Shown: positions 10,298 through 20,153 of the stretch, one piece after another
Position numbering within the stretch: position 1 is the first letter of the stretch
Layout: each line of letters opens with the position of its first letter
NCBI GenBank assembly: GCA_032191425.1
Contig: CM063459.1
Coordinates: forward strand, 27,499,001 to 27,563,000
DNA: 64,000 bases
DNA from: Lymantria dispar
Lineage: Eukaryota; Arthropoda; Insecta; Lepidoptera; Erebidae
Direction: 5' to 3'
Program-made: the position numbers and the translations under genes
Notes under the pieces: model-generated
Told to the model about the DNA's origin: nothing
What the model saw: the letters and a program-made list of their open reading frames with translations, nothing else
Databases searched by the model: none

Positions 10298-10329
10298 TGA
10301 CATTCATGAGCAAAAGCTCGTGAATGTCA
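10298..10329. repeat. Local inverted repeat inside a SINE-A
   Basis: TGACATTCATGAGC (10298-10311), AAAA loop, then GCTCGTGAATGTCA (10316-10329): 13 of 14 paired. It replaces the usual CCCTATCTTGCCCGTGGGTGTCG part of SINE-A. Confidence 0.75.
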
Positions 10330-10634
10330 CAAAAGATGATTAAGGTATAATAATATGCAAATAATATCTGTGCAAAGAAAACTGCAAATAAAAGAAATAA
10401 AATTCTATATTAACTCGCCTGACTTGCATGGTATAGTAGGTCAATTTATGGGTGTTTCTCTGCTATTTGGAAATTTTTCCATACAAGACTGTCCTAAGCA
10501 AATTTTATTAAAGGTTGAGAATGTTTGTTAATAAAATTAAGGGCAATAGTAAGCTAAATATATGTATATCTAAAAAAAGACTATTGATTGTCCTCTTGGT
10601 TTTTGAGTTATGGACTATTTTATGCAAATTTGTG

Positions 10635-10647
10635 ACAGGGGACTGTT
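10635..10647. repeat. CAGGGGACTG motif, transposon 5' side
   Basis: ACAGGGGACTGTT, the only clean copy on the left side of the 10450-14572 element. It matches the cluster near its other end (13753-14390). It could be a transposase binding site. Confidence 0.5.
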
Positions 10648-11023
10648 GTAACCATCCAGGGGAATGTTTTTATGAACATAAACCAGTATTTTTGTTTATT
10701 AAAGTAATCAAAGTCTTTATTTTTCTTTGTTATTCTTAAAATCTAATTAAAATTTTACTTATTATAGTGACTTTTCTTAAGGCGGCTAATAATATTTGTG
10801 TTGAACTTTAACGAAATCAACTTAGTTTAACAGTATTTTAAAAACTCTCATTGTATGACACTAAATTCAGTCTTTTATAGTAATAAAAAATAAAAACATA
10901 AACAGAAAAACATTACTACTTAAGTAACTAATTACTAATACTTCGAAACATTTGTACTTTTGAAGTAATTAATATAACTACTATTAATTGCACATCGTCT
11001 TACAAAGAAATCTTAAAATAAAC

Positions 11024-13666
11024 TTATTTCTCAAAGACCGGAGCAGATATTGGAAAATAATAAAATAATCTTCTCCCTTTTAAGCGTAGATCTGGATCCG
11101 GCAACTTCTCCAATATTTGGTTAAAATCGACATCAGAAATATCATCTTCGTCCATTCTAAACTTATGGCCCTTTATATCACAAATTTTCATAAAAGTTAT
11201 TGTTACTTCGCCTTCCTCATTATCTACATTATTAATAACAGCAGCATAACGATACTCCGTGTTTATGACGTTAAACTTAACTAAAAGGTAATCACCACTA
11301 TTGTATTGTTGTTGGCCTATTGGACTGGGTCCTGCAGTGATCTCAGAGTCAGTATTGAAATTATCACACGGTCGTGAAATTTCAGTTTGCAGCCGGTGAT
11401 TTATTGGTTAGCCTGGTTTCATCTTCTGAGTTTGTGTAAGCGTCTTCAACATGGAGTTTCGTCACTTGGTAGTTCATAATCATAACCCTTAAATTATAAT
11501 GATGACAATCTTCTTCACAAGGACAGCTTAAGCTTTTCATTATAAGCTTCTAAGCACCTTGCGGTAATCCTAAAGGGCATCGTGATATTTTACCCTTAAT
11601 TTGATGTATTTTGAGGGTACCATGGAAACTTTTCAAATTCTTGGCGTCTTTCTGAATATCGTTAGTCATTTTATTAATTGCATCATCATCAACCGTAAAC
11701 ATTGTTATTGAAGGGCATCTTTGTTGCACAGAATCAATAAAGGATTCCAAACTATCAATGTCACCTCCTGTAGCAACGATGGCATCTGCAGTTCTTTTGC
11801 ACGTAGCACCAATACCATCGGCGGCACTCTTGGCATGCCCACTCTCTGACAAGTTCCAAGAAAATTTTTGTATATTTGTAACCTCTACAAGAAGCCTTGA
11901 AACCAAAATATGGAACATAATTCTGTTTCGATATCACTGGTCCATCGCTTATAAAATGGATGCAAGTAATATGCGACGATAAAGTTTTGAAAATCGGCTT
12001 CAAGTGTTCCCATATAGCAGCTGGTGAATGTGCAATATTCTGTAAAACAGTACAGTAGGATTTTGTGGAGTTTTTCATATAAACTACAACAGAGTGAAGA
12101 CTCAACTGAAGTCTAGACCCTCCAAAATGATATGCCTGTATTTCTTCACTGTACTTGGTACAGTAATTCTCTGAAAAGTCCAAAAGTATTGCAACTTCGT
12201 TATCGTTCAGATTTTCTTTTAACTCCTTACGGTCCTTGTACTGATACAATATGCTTCTTTCGTGGTTATAATACGCACCCAATTCCTCCTGCAATTCTTG
12301 TATTAGTTTACGCAGACGAACCGTTAGAGATCTTTTTACATATTTATGTAGTTATAGATCGTACTTTATTCAACTTAAGATCCTTGTAATCTTGTTTTTC
12401 AGCTATCCATTAAACGATATAAGCTTTTTATCATCAAACTCTATGTAATTGGGATCCTTATTAGCACAGCGATGGCATTGCCGAGATAAACATTTCTCAT
12501 CAGAACGATCGCAGCAAGTGTTTTGAAGCAATTTGTTGTGATTATCGTAACGCAGAATCTTTCGACAATATAATGCAGTTAATTTCAAATCAATATTGGC
12601 CTATTTGATGCAAAGGCAAGTATCCCGTTCGCTTATCTTAGGTTTTACTACCCAGAAAGGACGCAAACGACAGAAAGTCGTTAACTGATTAGAACGAAGT
12701 TATTGCTCTTAAATTTCTTGTATAAATTCGACATCGTGTCTAATAAATATCTTTTTTGCTTTTTGACGCCGTTTCTGGTCACATATTCCTGTTTGCCTGC
12801 ACCAATTCGACTATTATCATCAGTTTCATAAAAATTTTGCACTGTCGTCGTATATTCTGATGAAATGAGTGCTAGACGAGTACGTTTCGGTGGTAGTAGA
12901 GATTGATTTTTGCATTTCTGAACGCTTTTATACGTTATAGCACTGTTAAGACTCCTCCATAATTTATATTTTTTTACTATTCCACCAGATATAACTCTCT
13001 TAAAAATGTCTTTCTTTTTTGTATTTTTAAACCTATATAGTTCTCTTTTAATTGTATATTCAATACTTCCCCGAAAAGTGCCCTTTTAACAACATCTTTG
13101 CGAGTCGCTGGAGTATCACATATTCGTGTTAGTTTCGTGTTAGGTGTCTCATCATTTTTACTGCTATTATTTGCTTTATTTTCCAACCGCTGTAACCTCT
13201 TTTTATACTTTGCCATTTTCTGTTTGTATTCCTGAATCTTAAGGTCTTTTTCTTTCAGTATCTTTTCTCGTCTTCTTTTAGCCTTCTTTTTTCTTGCTAT
13301 AACTGATGCATTTTCTAATGATCTTTAAGGTGCCGGACGTTCTGCCGCGGCATCCTCTGAATCAGGTGTATTTTCCCTCACAAAAGTATTTGTTATGTCT
13401 TTCATGATTTTTTTCTTTGCACGATACTTTGAACAATGCTCTTTCCAGACCTTTTTTACAGCCTTATTCTCACGACGACTCATATCCTTAACTAATTTTC
13501 TTGTGCCTTTTTCTTTTTTTTTGATATTGCCACATCTTTCTTTTTCTTTCACTTCTTCTCTTTTTTGAGGGTAATTTTTAAGTCGTTGGTATCTCAAACG
13601 TTCGGCAATACGTTTTTGTTCCGGTATTTCTTCTCTAGTTTTGGATGGCTTCTTTTTCGGTGGCAT
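11024..13666 (-). pseudogene. Degenerate transposase-like gene
   Basis: Pieces of one protein are spread over three frames of the minus strand. The order is: a Lys/Arg-rich N-terminus (13325-13666, MPPKKKPSKTREEIPEQ), a basic coiled segment (12977-13216), a Cys/His cluster (12403-12588, CCDRSDEKCLSRQCHRC), then a central domain (11761-12294 continuing in 11550-11918) with LLDFSENY, HFGGSRLQLSLHSVVVY, HFISDGP and ESGHAKSAADGIG. A C-terminal piece ends at TAA 11024-11026 (GDYLLVKFNV; EKLPDPDLRLK). The acidic residues in DFSENY, SDGP and ESGHAKS could form a DDE triad on an RNase-H fold. I have seen similar unnamed proteins in insect genomes but cannot name the family. Many frameshifts and stops: clearly dead. 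Confidence 0.6.
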
Positions 13667-13752
13667 TTTGAGATTGTACCTACGAAAGAGACGATACTGT
13701 TAATGGTTATAGATACGCAGTCTGGCATGTCAGGCCTGACAAAACCTAAACA

Positions 13753-14390
13753 AACAGTCCCATGTGGTGTGAACAGTCCCCTGTGCTATAAAAAAATGAC
13801 AGGGACTGTTGGCCAGGGGACTGGTATTTTACCATAAATAGTTGATAACACTAAACCATTTAAACATATCATATTAATGAATTAAATGTGGCTACATACT
13901 AGATAATCAATTATTTTAAACAAATTTTCGTTATTAAAACTCTTAAAAAGCAAATTAAATGAATTGAATTGAATTGAAAATAGTAAAAAAAAGGCTAACC
14001 AGTGGACTGATTTCACTAACGGCCGAGAAGCGTGATTCACCAGCAGACGCAGTCTTATCACTAAACAAAATGGCGGCTGCCGCTTAGCTCTACAACCGAA
14101 CGAACTTCATACCGATTGCGTTTCGTTTCACCATCGAAACATTTTGCACCGAAACAAAATTTGACCTTAACGTGGTTTTAAAATTTTAACAGGGACTGTT
14201 TTAATAATTTGAGGATAGCATTTGTACATAGATATTTTGATGAAAATTCTACTGGAAAAACATAATTGAGATGTATAAAGATGCTTACTGTTTTATTTAT
14301 ATGTTTGGATATTTTTATTCAGTTATCAACTGCAAAAAAAATTTTGCTAACAATATTTGTAATTCTGGAAAAGGACGCACCAGGGGACTG
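13753..14390. repeat. Cluster of (C)AGGGGACTG(TT) motifs on the transposon 3' side
   Basis: Copies at 13753-13761 and 13772-13784 (inverted), 13799-13810, 13813-13824, 13998-14010 (variant AGTGGACTG), 14188-14200 and 14380-14390. With the copy at 10635 they lie outside the transposase region on both sides, as subterminal transposase binding sites do. Confidence 0.55.
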
Positions 14391-14665
14391 AGTTTTGAGG
14401 TGTTTGCGGTTCATTTATTCAAATATTACATTATGAAATTACTAAATAAGCTGTGGCTTGCTAAGAATACCTAATACTATGTCGTTATTAATACAAAAAA
14501 CTGTGATTTTTTAAGATTTATTACATAAAATTAGCTCAGGACAACGATTTTCCATTTAGTGAAGAATTGCCCTTATTATTAATTTAACTTATTAATTGCA
14601 TTGTGGAGAGGTTCGAAACCAGTAATGGTACGTATATGAGCTGTGATGATAATGATAATGATTTT

Positions 14666-15141
14666 ATGTTCCTGTAAGGTAGAGGACGTTACCCAAACTC
14701 TTTACAAAAATATTTTTGTTATAAATAATTGACACTAAAATTTTATCACAAGTAGTGTAGTTCAAAAACCAGACAAAATTTTACCATATAAAATTTCAAC
14801 CAACTGAACATGAATTTAAAATAAAATATATTTTCCCTTGAAACGGATTTTAACACGCTGTAAAGTGACGTATCTCAGATGTACAACCACGGCCAGTGAC
14901 GCGCCATAAACCGGCTAAATCGCTCGTTGGTGGCCATTTGCATAAACATAAAGCCGACGTATTCAAGTCGTGTTAGACGAAAAAGCGCGCCAAACTGTAA
15001 ACGATACTACTGACGACTATCGATAAAAGTGTAATGTTAACAAAATAACGGTTGGATGCTTCGAGACATGTCATACAGTTTTCCATCGCAGACACTAGGT
15101 ATCAATTTAGATATTTAGTGTTTGGTTTTAATGAATTTCGA
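14666..15141. other. AT-rich stretch without recognised feature
   Basis: No recurring family or plausible ORF seen; a short GC-richer segment (14880-14960) is not repeated elsewhere in the window. Confidence 0.45.
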
Positions 15142-15372
15142 CTGCACAGATGGCGTGGTGGTTCAGATACAGATTTACCGTGTCAGTATCGTGGGTTCAA
15201 ATCCTACGCGGGACAACATATTGTGCGATCCACAAATTGTTGACTCAGAAGAGTCTGGATATGATTTGTGTCCGTTAATCATGTTTGTAAAGTCCCCGCA
15301 ACACAAGAATTATTTCCTTAGTACAGGCTGTTGTCTTTTTAAAAGAAAAGAAAAGAAAGAAAGAATTGCCGA
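15142..15372 (+). repeat. SINE-T (tRNA-derived SINE)
   Basis: A tRNA-like head with A box TGGCGTGGTGGT (15151-15162) and B box GGTTCAAATCC (15193-15203 region), followed by a unique body (TTTGTGTCCGTTAATCATG, AAGTCCCCGCAACACAAG) and an AAAGAAAAG-rich tail. The boxes are the internal RNA polymerase III promoter. The copy at 55004-55200 shares head and body. It is not a working tRNA gene: there is no acceptor-stem pairing with the 3' side. Confidence 0.75.
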
Positions 15373-15487
15373 GATAGCAAGTATCTCTTTATATTGATTA
15401 AAATGTATAAGATAAAACTATTTTAAATCATTTTATCGCATTTTTATTTGATCTGGTTTATAAAACTTTAGAAAACTTTTCAGCATT

Positions 15488-15772
15488 CATGATGGCACGT
15501 TCACCCGTGGCACGTCACCTTCATCATTGGGCTAACCACCGGTGCAGGGTGACTTGTCGTCAGTGGTCGGTCCGACAGAATACCCCTGAGGAGTACCCTC
15601 TCCTCGACCGACGTCGCCCCACTGTTCGGGGACGTCGGTCGTCGTCGCGCGGTCGGCCTCTCGGTGGGTGACGGACTAACTCTCCCGTCCAGTCACCCAA
15701 GGCTTCGGCTAGGGCGGCATCATGCGCAGATAATCGCGCCTGCGCCGCTCTAGTCGCCGGTGGATCACGCCT
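15488..15772 (-). mobile_element. R1-type fragment (end of ORF2 and part of 3' UTR)
   Basis: On the minus strand it reads CGGCGACTAGAGCGGCGCAGG (ORF2 C-terminus), a stop, then the 3'-UTR words CCGACGTC, GTATTCTGTCGGACC, GACGACAAGTC. It lacks poly(A) and visible TSDs. Confidence 0.7.
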
Positions 15773-15879
15773 AACAAATCATCGTTATTATAGGGATACA
15801 TTTCATTATATTTGGTCATAAAATTTTTGATACAAATTTATTGCCTGTAGAAAGAAAATAACACTATATTTATTATTGC

Positions 15880-16200
15880 TGATGATGGCAAACAAGCAAA
15901 CAGCTCACGTAATGATAAGTGATACTGGCGCTCATGGACCTCGTTAAACCGCTGCCTACCGTGAAGAAAATGAAGAAAATGTGAATGCGTGTAATGAAGT
16001 TTGGTGATACTTAATACATCACTACAACCCACTACACGCTATCACCATCCAAAAGTTGGGCTTCCGGCTCTGTCGCTCACTGAACAAAGTGCATTAACAA
16101 ATTGCTACTACTCAGACGTCCATTTTCTACGACAGTGCAGTACTACCCCGGACAAATAGACCCGCGGCTGTAGACAGAGAACTGTTGATAGTGTCATCCT
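15880..16200 (-). repeat. Retroposon F
   Basis: Minus-strand F copy. The plus strand shows GATGGCAAACAAGCAAACAG, CTCATGGACCTCGTTAAACC, CAAATTGCTACTACTCAG and GTCTGTCTACAGCC (as complement). The poly(A) is degraded. Followed directly by a (TA)n tract. Confidence 0.75.
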
Positions 16201-16216
16201 ATCATGTAAAATATAT

Positions 16217-16219
<3 letters not shown>

Positions 16220-16258
<39 letters not shown>
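16220..16258. repeat. (TA)n microsatellite
   Basis: About 19 TA units directly beside the 5' end of an F copy. Confidence 0.9.
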
Positions 16259-16261
<3 letters not shown>

Positions 16262-17226
16262 TTATTATTATGTATCTTCTTATGGTTCACGGATATTTTT
16301 CAAGGGAAAATACCTGGTCCTTTGAAACGCTCATATGGGGATAGGGATCCAACACGCAGAAGCCTTTGGAGCCTTTGGAGAAATTTAATGTTGAATGGGA
16401 TGGGACATCTACCAATGACATTATACGTTTGCACATAACACTCGTGGACTGCCAATGGTAGGTGTAGAACTATTGCGTAATGATGATATCTAAAACCGGA
16501 TTATGGGGTTGTGGTTTGGTGGACTATTTTACTTAAACTATTGATTTAGAAACTGTCGTGTGCCTTCAATACCATCATGTCTTGAACTTTGGCAGACGGT
16601 GACTCACCAACTCACTGAATGGGCCCCCCAAACAGTCGCCACAGACACGCAGGCTATACGGGCAACAGGGGGCAACATTGGTGCAAGTGGCTTGGGGTGT
16701 CGAGCGGTGCGGCGCCAGTTTCACCATTGTAAGTCCCCGATAATTGGTGACCCGCAGTGGTTTCCCCGTAGTTATGCCCTTTTTTTTATTTTGGGTCACA
16801 AAACTGGATAAAAATCCACAAAATAAGATAATAAAAAAGCCCTTGAAAATGACACTTCCACCCCGAACATATAGCTCTGGCGACCTCTCTCTGATCAGCC
16901 ATTTAAGGCAAGCCAGAGTTGAGGATCCTGCGGGCACTCTTGGGTTTCCACTCTAGCTAGCCAGTAAAGGCGAGCTGCATACGAGGCCCTGGCCGACTCT
17001 CTGGGGCATTCAGGACCAGAGTGTCGCCACCCACGTTCAGCACGCGACAAGATGGCCTGTGGTTTATTGGATTTCCCATAAATCTTGTGATATTTTTTTT
17101 CTTTTATATTAATAGAACGTAGAGAGCCATATAATATAATATTCTTCGAGGTTTGCCTTAGTCCAATAGTGAGATCAAGCTCAGAGGGTAAAGGTATTAG
17201 GGTATTTTATTATTATTATTAAACAT
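16259..17226. other. Unassigned, moderately GC-rich non-coding stretch
   Basis: Contains CCAAACAGTCGCCACAGAC near 16630 and a GCATTCAGGACCAGAGTG segment near 17005 that look transposon-derived but match no other part of the window. Short open frames here have no recognisable motif. Confidence 0.35.
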
Positions 17227-17575
17227 TTTTTTTTTATTACAAACGGTGGCATACGAGCAAACAGTACATCCGATGATAAGTGTTGCTGCCGCTCATGGAC
17301 CTTTACAAGGCCGCTGCCTACCGCGAAGAAAGTTAAGGGAGTGTGAATGAGTGCACTGAGGCTCGGTGATACCAAAGGCACCAACAAAACCAAAACTCCA
17401 CACACAAACACCCTCAGAAAGTTGGGCTGCCGGCTCTCTCGCTCACCGAACGAAGCGCAGTAACAAATTGCTACTACTCAGACGTTGATTTTCTGCGAGA
17501 GCGTGGTACTACCCCGGATGGACCGGCCCGCGGCTGTAGACAGATAACTGTCGACAGTGTGGTCCTACCACTCTT
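17227..17575 (-). repeat. Retroposon F, near full length
   Basis: On the plus strand it begins with a T run and TTACAAACGGTGGC, then GCTCATGGACCTTTACAAGG, AACGAAGCGCAGTAACAAA, TTCTGCGAGAGCGTGGTAC and ends ACAGTGTGGTCCTACCACTC. This is the reference copy for F. Confidence 0.8.
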
Positions 17576-17644
17576 AAATTTAAATTAAATTTAATAATCA
17601 TTACCACAATGATTATACACGATAAATTATTTATTGACATTTTG

Positions 17645-17812
17645 TTTTAAATAAAACTACGGATTTTATCGCGTTTGTATTTGATTTTTCCAGTCCAATC
17701 TGGATCAGTCCGTCCGTGATCACGAACACTGTAAAGTATACGAAACGTCGGGCAATCAAAAATCAAGTACAAACGCGATAAAATCTGTAAAGTAGTTTTA
17801 ATATCAAATTTG
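17645..17812. repeat. MITE-H, long inverted repeats
   Basis: AAACTACGGATTTTATCGCG at 17654 is mirrored by CGCGATAAAATCTGTAAAG near 17779, with about 35-bp imperfect arms around a centre containing CGTGATCACG. Copies at 53858-54005 and 61190-61756. No ORF. Confidence 0.65.
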
Positions 17813-17981
17813 TAATACTCGTGTAAACATCAAAAGTCATAATGATATTTTGTTATTTTAAATCTGACATATTCAATGACCTACTGAAAGATATCATGAG
17901 CATTTATTACATAAATTTAATCCACATTTATAGTTAAAAGTATTTAATATAGTAAAGTAAGCCATCTCTTCACCTTTATTT

Positions 17982-18196
17982 TCATCACATCTCATATATA
18001 TCCCACTACTGGGATCGAGCTTCTTCCTCAGGGAAATTAGTCTACTGCGATGGTCAGACCTGTATGTATTTATAGATTTTTAATTCGAGTTTTCCTTCCC
18101 TTTTTATCTGCATATTATAATCCCTTGGTAGTCTTTTACGACTGTCACCGGCAAGAAAGAGAATGGGGAATTATATTCTTACTCCGTCACCACAGC
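17982..18196 (-). repeat. SINE-A copy
   Basis: Minus-strand copy: the plus strand reads CATCTCATATATATCCCAC, then GTCTACTGCGATGGTCAGAC, GTAGTCTTTTACGACTG, and ends TTACTCCGTCACCACAG. Confidence 0.8.
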
Positions 18197-18319
18197 CGTA
18201 AGAGAAAAGTCACTTTTGGAAAGTCATTTATTAGTAATATGTTCTCTTAGTTTTCTTGCTGCATTTCTCAGTATGGTCGTATTCCAGCAGTCATCACCAC
18301 CTTCAGACATCCTTCATTA

Positions 18320-18532
18320 TTTCATCAGCCGAGCCTTTCTCACAATAGGAGAAGGAAATTGACCTTACTATACCATGCTGGTCAGGTAGGCTGATATAGG
18401 GTTTTGTTTCGAGTTATCCTTCTCAAGCATAGATGTTATATACGTTTTATATCCCTTAGTCGTCTTTTAGGACACCCACGGGCAAGATAGGGGGAGTGGT
18501 AAATTGTATTCGTAATCCGACACCACACGGAC
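18320..18532 (-). repeat. SINE-A copy
   Basis: Minus-strand copy: CTATACCATGCTGGTCAGG, AGTCGTCTTTTAGGACACCC and GTAATCCGACACCACACGG mark middle, core and head. The tail end is degraded. Confidence 0.8.
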
Positions 18533-19189
18533 ATTCTTAATTTATAAAAAATTAAACTAATGCTATTGTTCTTAAGCACCTTTCATGGAAAGATCAAAGC
18601 TCAAAAGAGCATCTAATGACGTTTAAAAAACAATTTTAAAGGCTCATAACTTTCTATAGCGCCGTCGATATTAATTTAAGAATAAATATATTTAGTCACG
18701 TAGACGTCATTTTATTCTAATATAAAAATTGAATTTCAATTTAATCGCTATAAGAGATTAAACCGCAGATTAATCTAGACGCTGAAAAAAAGATTGCGTA
18801 ATAAAACGGAACAGCAACGCTGTAAAAAGATGTGTTTATTTTTTTAGATTTTTTTTTATGTTAATTATATTTGAACGGGTACATTTTTCTCCTGTTTTCG
18901 CGGTTAGGCTACATTTTCCCGTTACAGAATTTGAATTTCAAATTAAGAACAAATCCTGTTCCACGGTTATTCAGATTTATATTCCGTTGGTAGGGGCCAA
19001 TGACGCTGAAATATGAGTGTCATCTTTCATTTACTTTAATGCAAATTTATTTGAAACACTTCTGTTTACGATTGTACATTTTGTATTATTATAATTACTG
19101 TTATTGTAAATAATAAATAATTATTCTGCTTTTTTGTTTTTATTAAACAACAGATGCTTAAAAGAGACTTTACAAACATACAATTAATG
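18533..19189. other. AT-rich stretch without recognised feature
   Basis: No coding frame or window-wide repeat identified. Confidence 0.45.
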
Positions 19190-19350
19190 AACTAAGAGAA
19201 GGCAAACTCCTAATAAAACCTTATACCAAGCTCAAATAAGGTCAATTTCCTTTCTATTGTGGAGAAGGTTCGATCTGGACAATGGGACGTCATATACGTC
19301 CCATTGTCCAGATCTGAAATGAGTTCTGAGCTGAAATGTTGATGATGATA
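19190..19350 (+). repeat. SINE-A 3' part with an internal palindrome
   Basis: Shows AAACCTTATACCAAGCTC, AGGTCAATTTCC, TTGTGGAGAAGG and an ATGTTGATGATGA tail. The GACAATGGGACGT segment is present twice, in opposite directions (19272-19314). Confidence 0.75.
19272..19314. repeat. 19-bp perfect inverted repeat inside a SINE-A
   Basis: GATCTGGACAATGGGACGT (19272-19290), 5-nt loop CATAT, and its exact reverse complement (19296-19314). Confidence 0.85.
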
Positions 19351-19368
19351 TTATGTTTCATATATACT

Positions 19369-19583
19369 TCCTTACTAAAATTATAAATGCGAAAGTAATT
19401 TTGTTTGTTTGTTACGCTTTCACGCTGAAACCACCGAACTGATTTCAAAAATTCTTTCACCAATGGAAAGCTATAATATCAGGGAGTAACATAGACTATA
19501 TTTTATCCCGGTATTCCTACGGGAACGGGCACTTAGCGGGTAAGGCGATTGAAACCGCAGCAAAGCGAGGGCGGGTTGCTAGT
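19369..19583 (+). mobile_element. Hel-D (Helitron-like)
   Basis: Starts TCCTTACTAAAATTATAAA, contains CTATAATATCAGGGAGTAAC and CCCGGTATTCCTACGGGAAC, ends GGGCGGGTTGCTAGT. Near complete, non-coding. Confidence 0.7.
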
Positions 19584-19594
19584 ACATTATAAAG

Positions 19595-19790
19595 AGAAAA
19601 AATTTGTTTGTTTGTATGGAATAGGCTCCGAAACTATTGGACCGATTTCCAAAAATTTTTCCACAAATAGAAAGCTATAATATCAGCGTACATTAACATA
19701 GGCTACATTTTATTCCCGTATTCTGACGGGAACGGGAACTACGCGGGTAAGACAACTGAAACCGAAGCGAAGCGAGGACAGATTGCTAGT
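19595..19790 (+). mobile_element. Hel-D, 5'-truncated second copy in tandem
   Basis: Same family and same orientation directly after the previous copy: ACCGATTTCCAAAAATT, CCCGTATTCTGACGGGAACG, ends GACAGATTGCTAGT. Confidence 0.65.
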
Positions 19791-19936
19791 ATCTTAACAT
19801 ATAATATTTTTCATTAAACAGGTAACCTTATAAAAAAATATTTATCGGAATCCCACATTTAAATCCTGAGAATAGCGTACTTAAACAAATAAACCTTAAG
19901 CGTTAGAGCAGTAATTAGCTGACCTGATAGATGTTT

Positions 19937-20100
19937 TTTGGCGGCAGGCTATAGTGGGTCCCGCACAGTACGACCCATCCGGGGCGACGAGAGGGAGCAG
20001 CGAACGAGCCCATAGCCCGCCAGGTGCATATTTTTTTCAGCACTAAGCGGGTGGGCCACTGGTACCCCACCCTGTTACCCCCATATGCTACCCGGTATAA
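19937..20100 (-). repeat. R1-type 3'-end-like fragment
   Basis: Plus strand: a T run, GGCGGCAGGCTATAGTGGG and CCATCCGGGGCGACGAGAG resemble the reversed R1 3' end (T run, GGTGGGCTATGG, GTCCGGGGCGA). The rest is diverged and the TSD is not clear. Confidence 0.4.
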
Positions 20101-20153
20101 TTAAAAAAAAACGTCTCGAGACTGCTGACAGATGTGACAACTTAAACTACTCT

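Larger units (their letters stand above)
10450..14572 (-). mobile_element. Decayed DNA transposon, 4-bp TTAT TSD, GGG termini (Sola-like?)
   Basis: Imperfect terminal inverted repeats: the 5' end starts GGGTGTTTCTCT and the reversed 3' end starts GGGCAATTCTTC. A better-conserved inner block TGTCCTAAGCAAATTTTAT (10490-10508) pairs with the inverted block at 14525-14543, 17 of 19. The flanks are TTAT (10446-10449) and TTAT (14573-14576). It carries a degraded transposase gene on the minus strand and several copies of a CAGGGGACTG motif near both ends. A 4-bp TSD with 5'-GRG termini is described for Sola elements; Kolobok (TTAA) is an alternative. The superfamily call is an inference only. Confidence 0.6.
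10262..14665 (+). repeat. SINE-A copy split by a 4.1-kb DNA transposon
   Basis: The 5' part 10262-10449 (ATGTGGTGACGGAGTTAG to GGTATAGTAGGTCAATTTAT) and the 3' part from about 14604 (ATTGTGGAGAGGTTCGAAACC to GATGATAATGATAATG) are one SINE-A. About 20 extra bases remain between the transposon's 3' TSD and the SINE's resumption. The 5' part carries a local inverted duplication (10298-10329). Confidence 0.75.

Noticed and set aside
10515..10739. Small hydrophobic 74-codon frame
   Set aside because: AT-rich non-coding end of the DNA transposon; no motif and it overlaps the subterminal CAGGGGACTG site.
15151..15210. tRNA-like sequence with A and B boxes
   Set aside because: It continues into the same SINE body as 55004-55200 and lacks acceptor-stem pairing, so it is a SINE head and not a tRNA gene.
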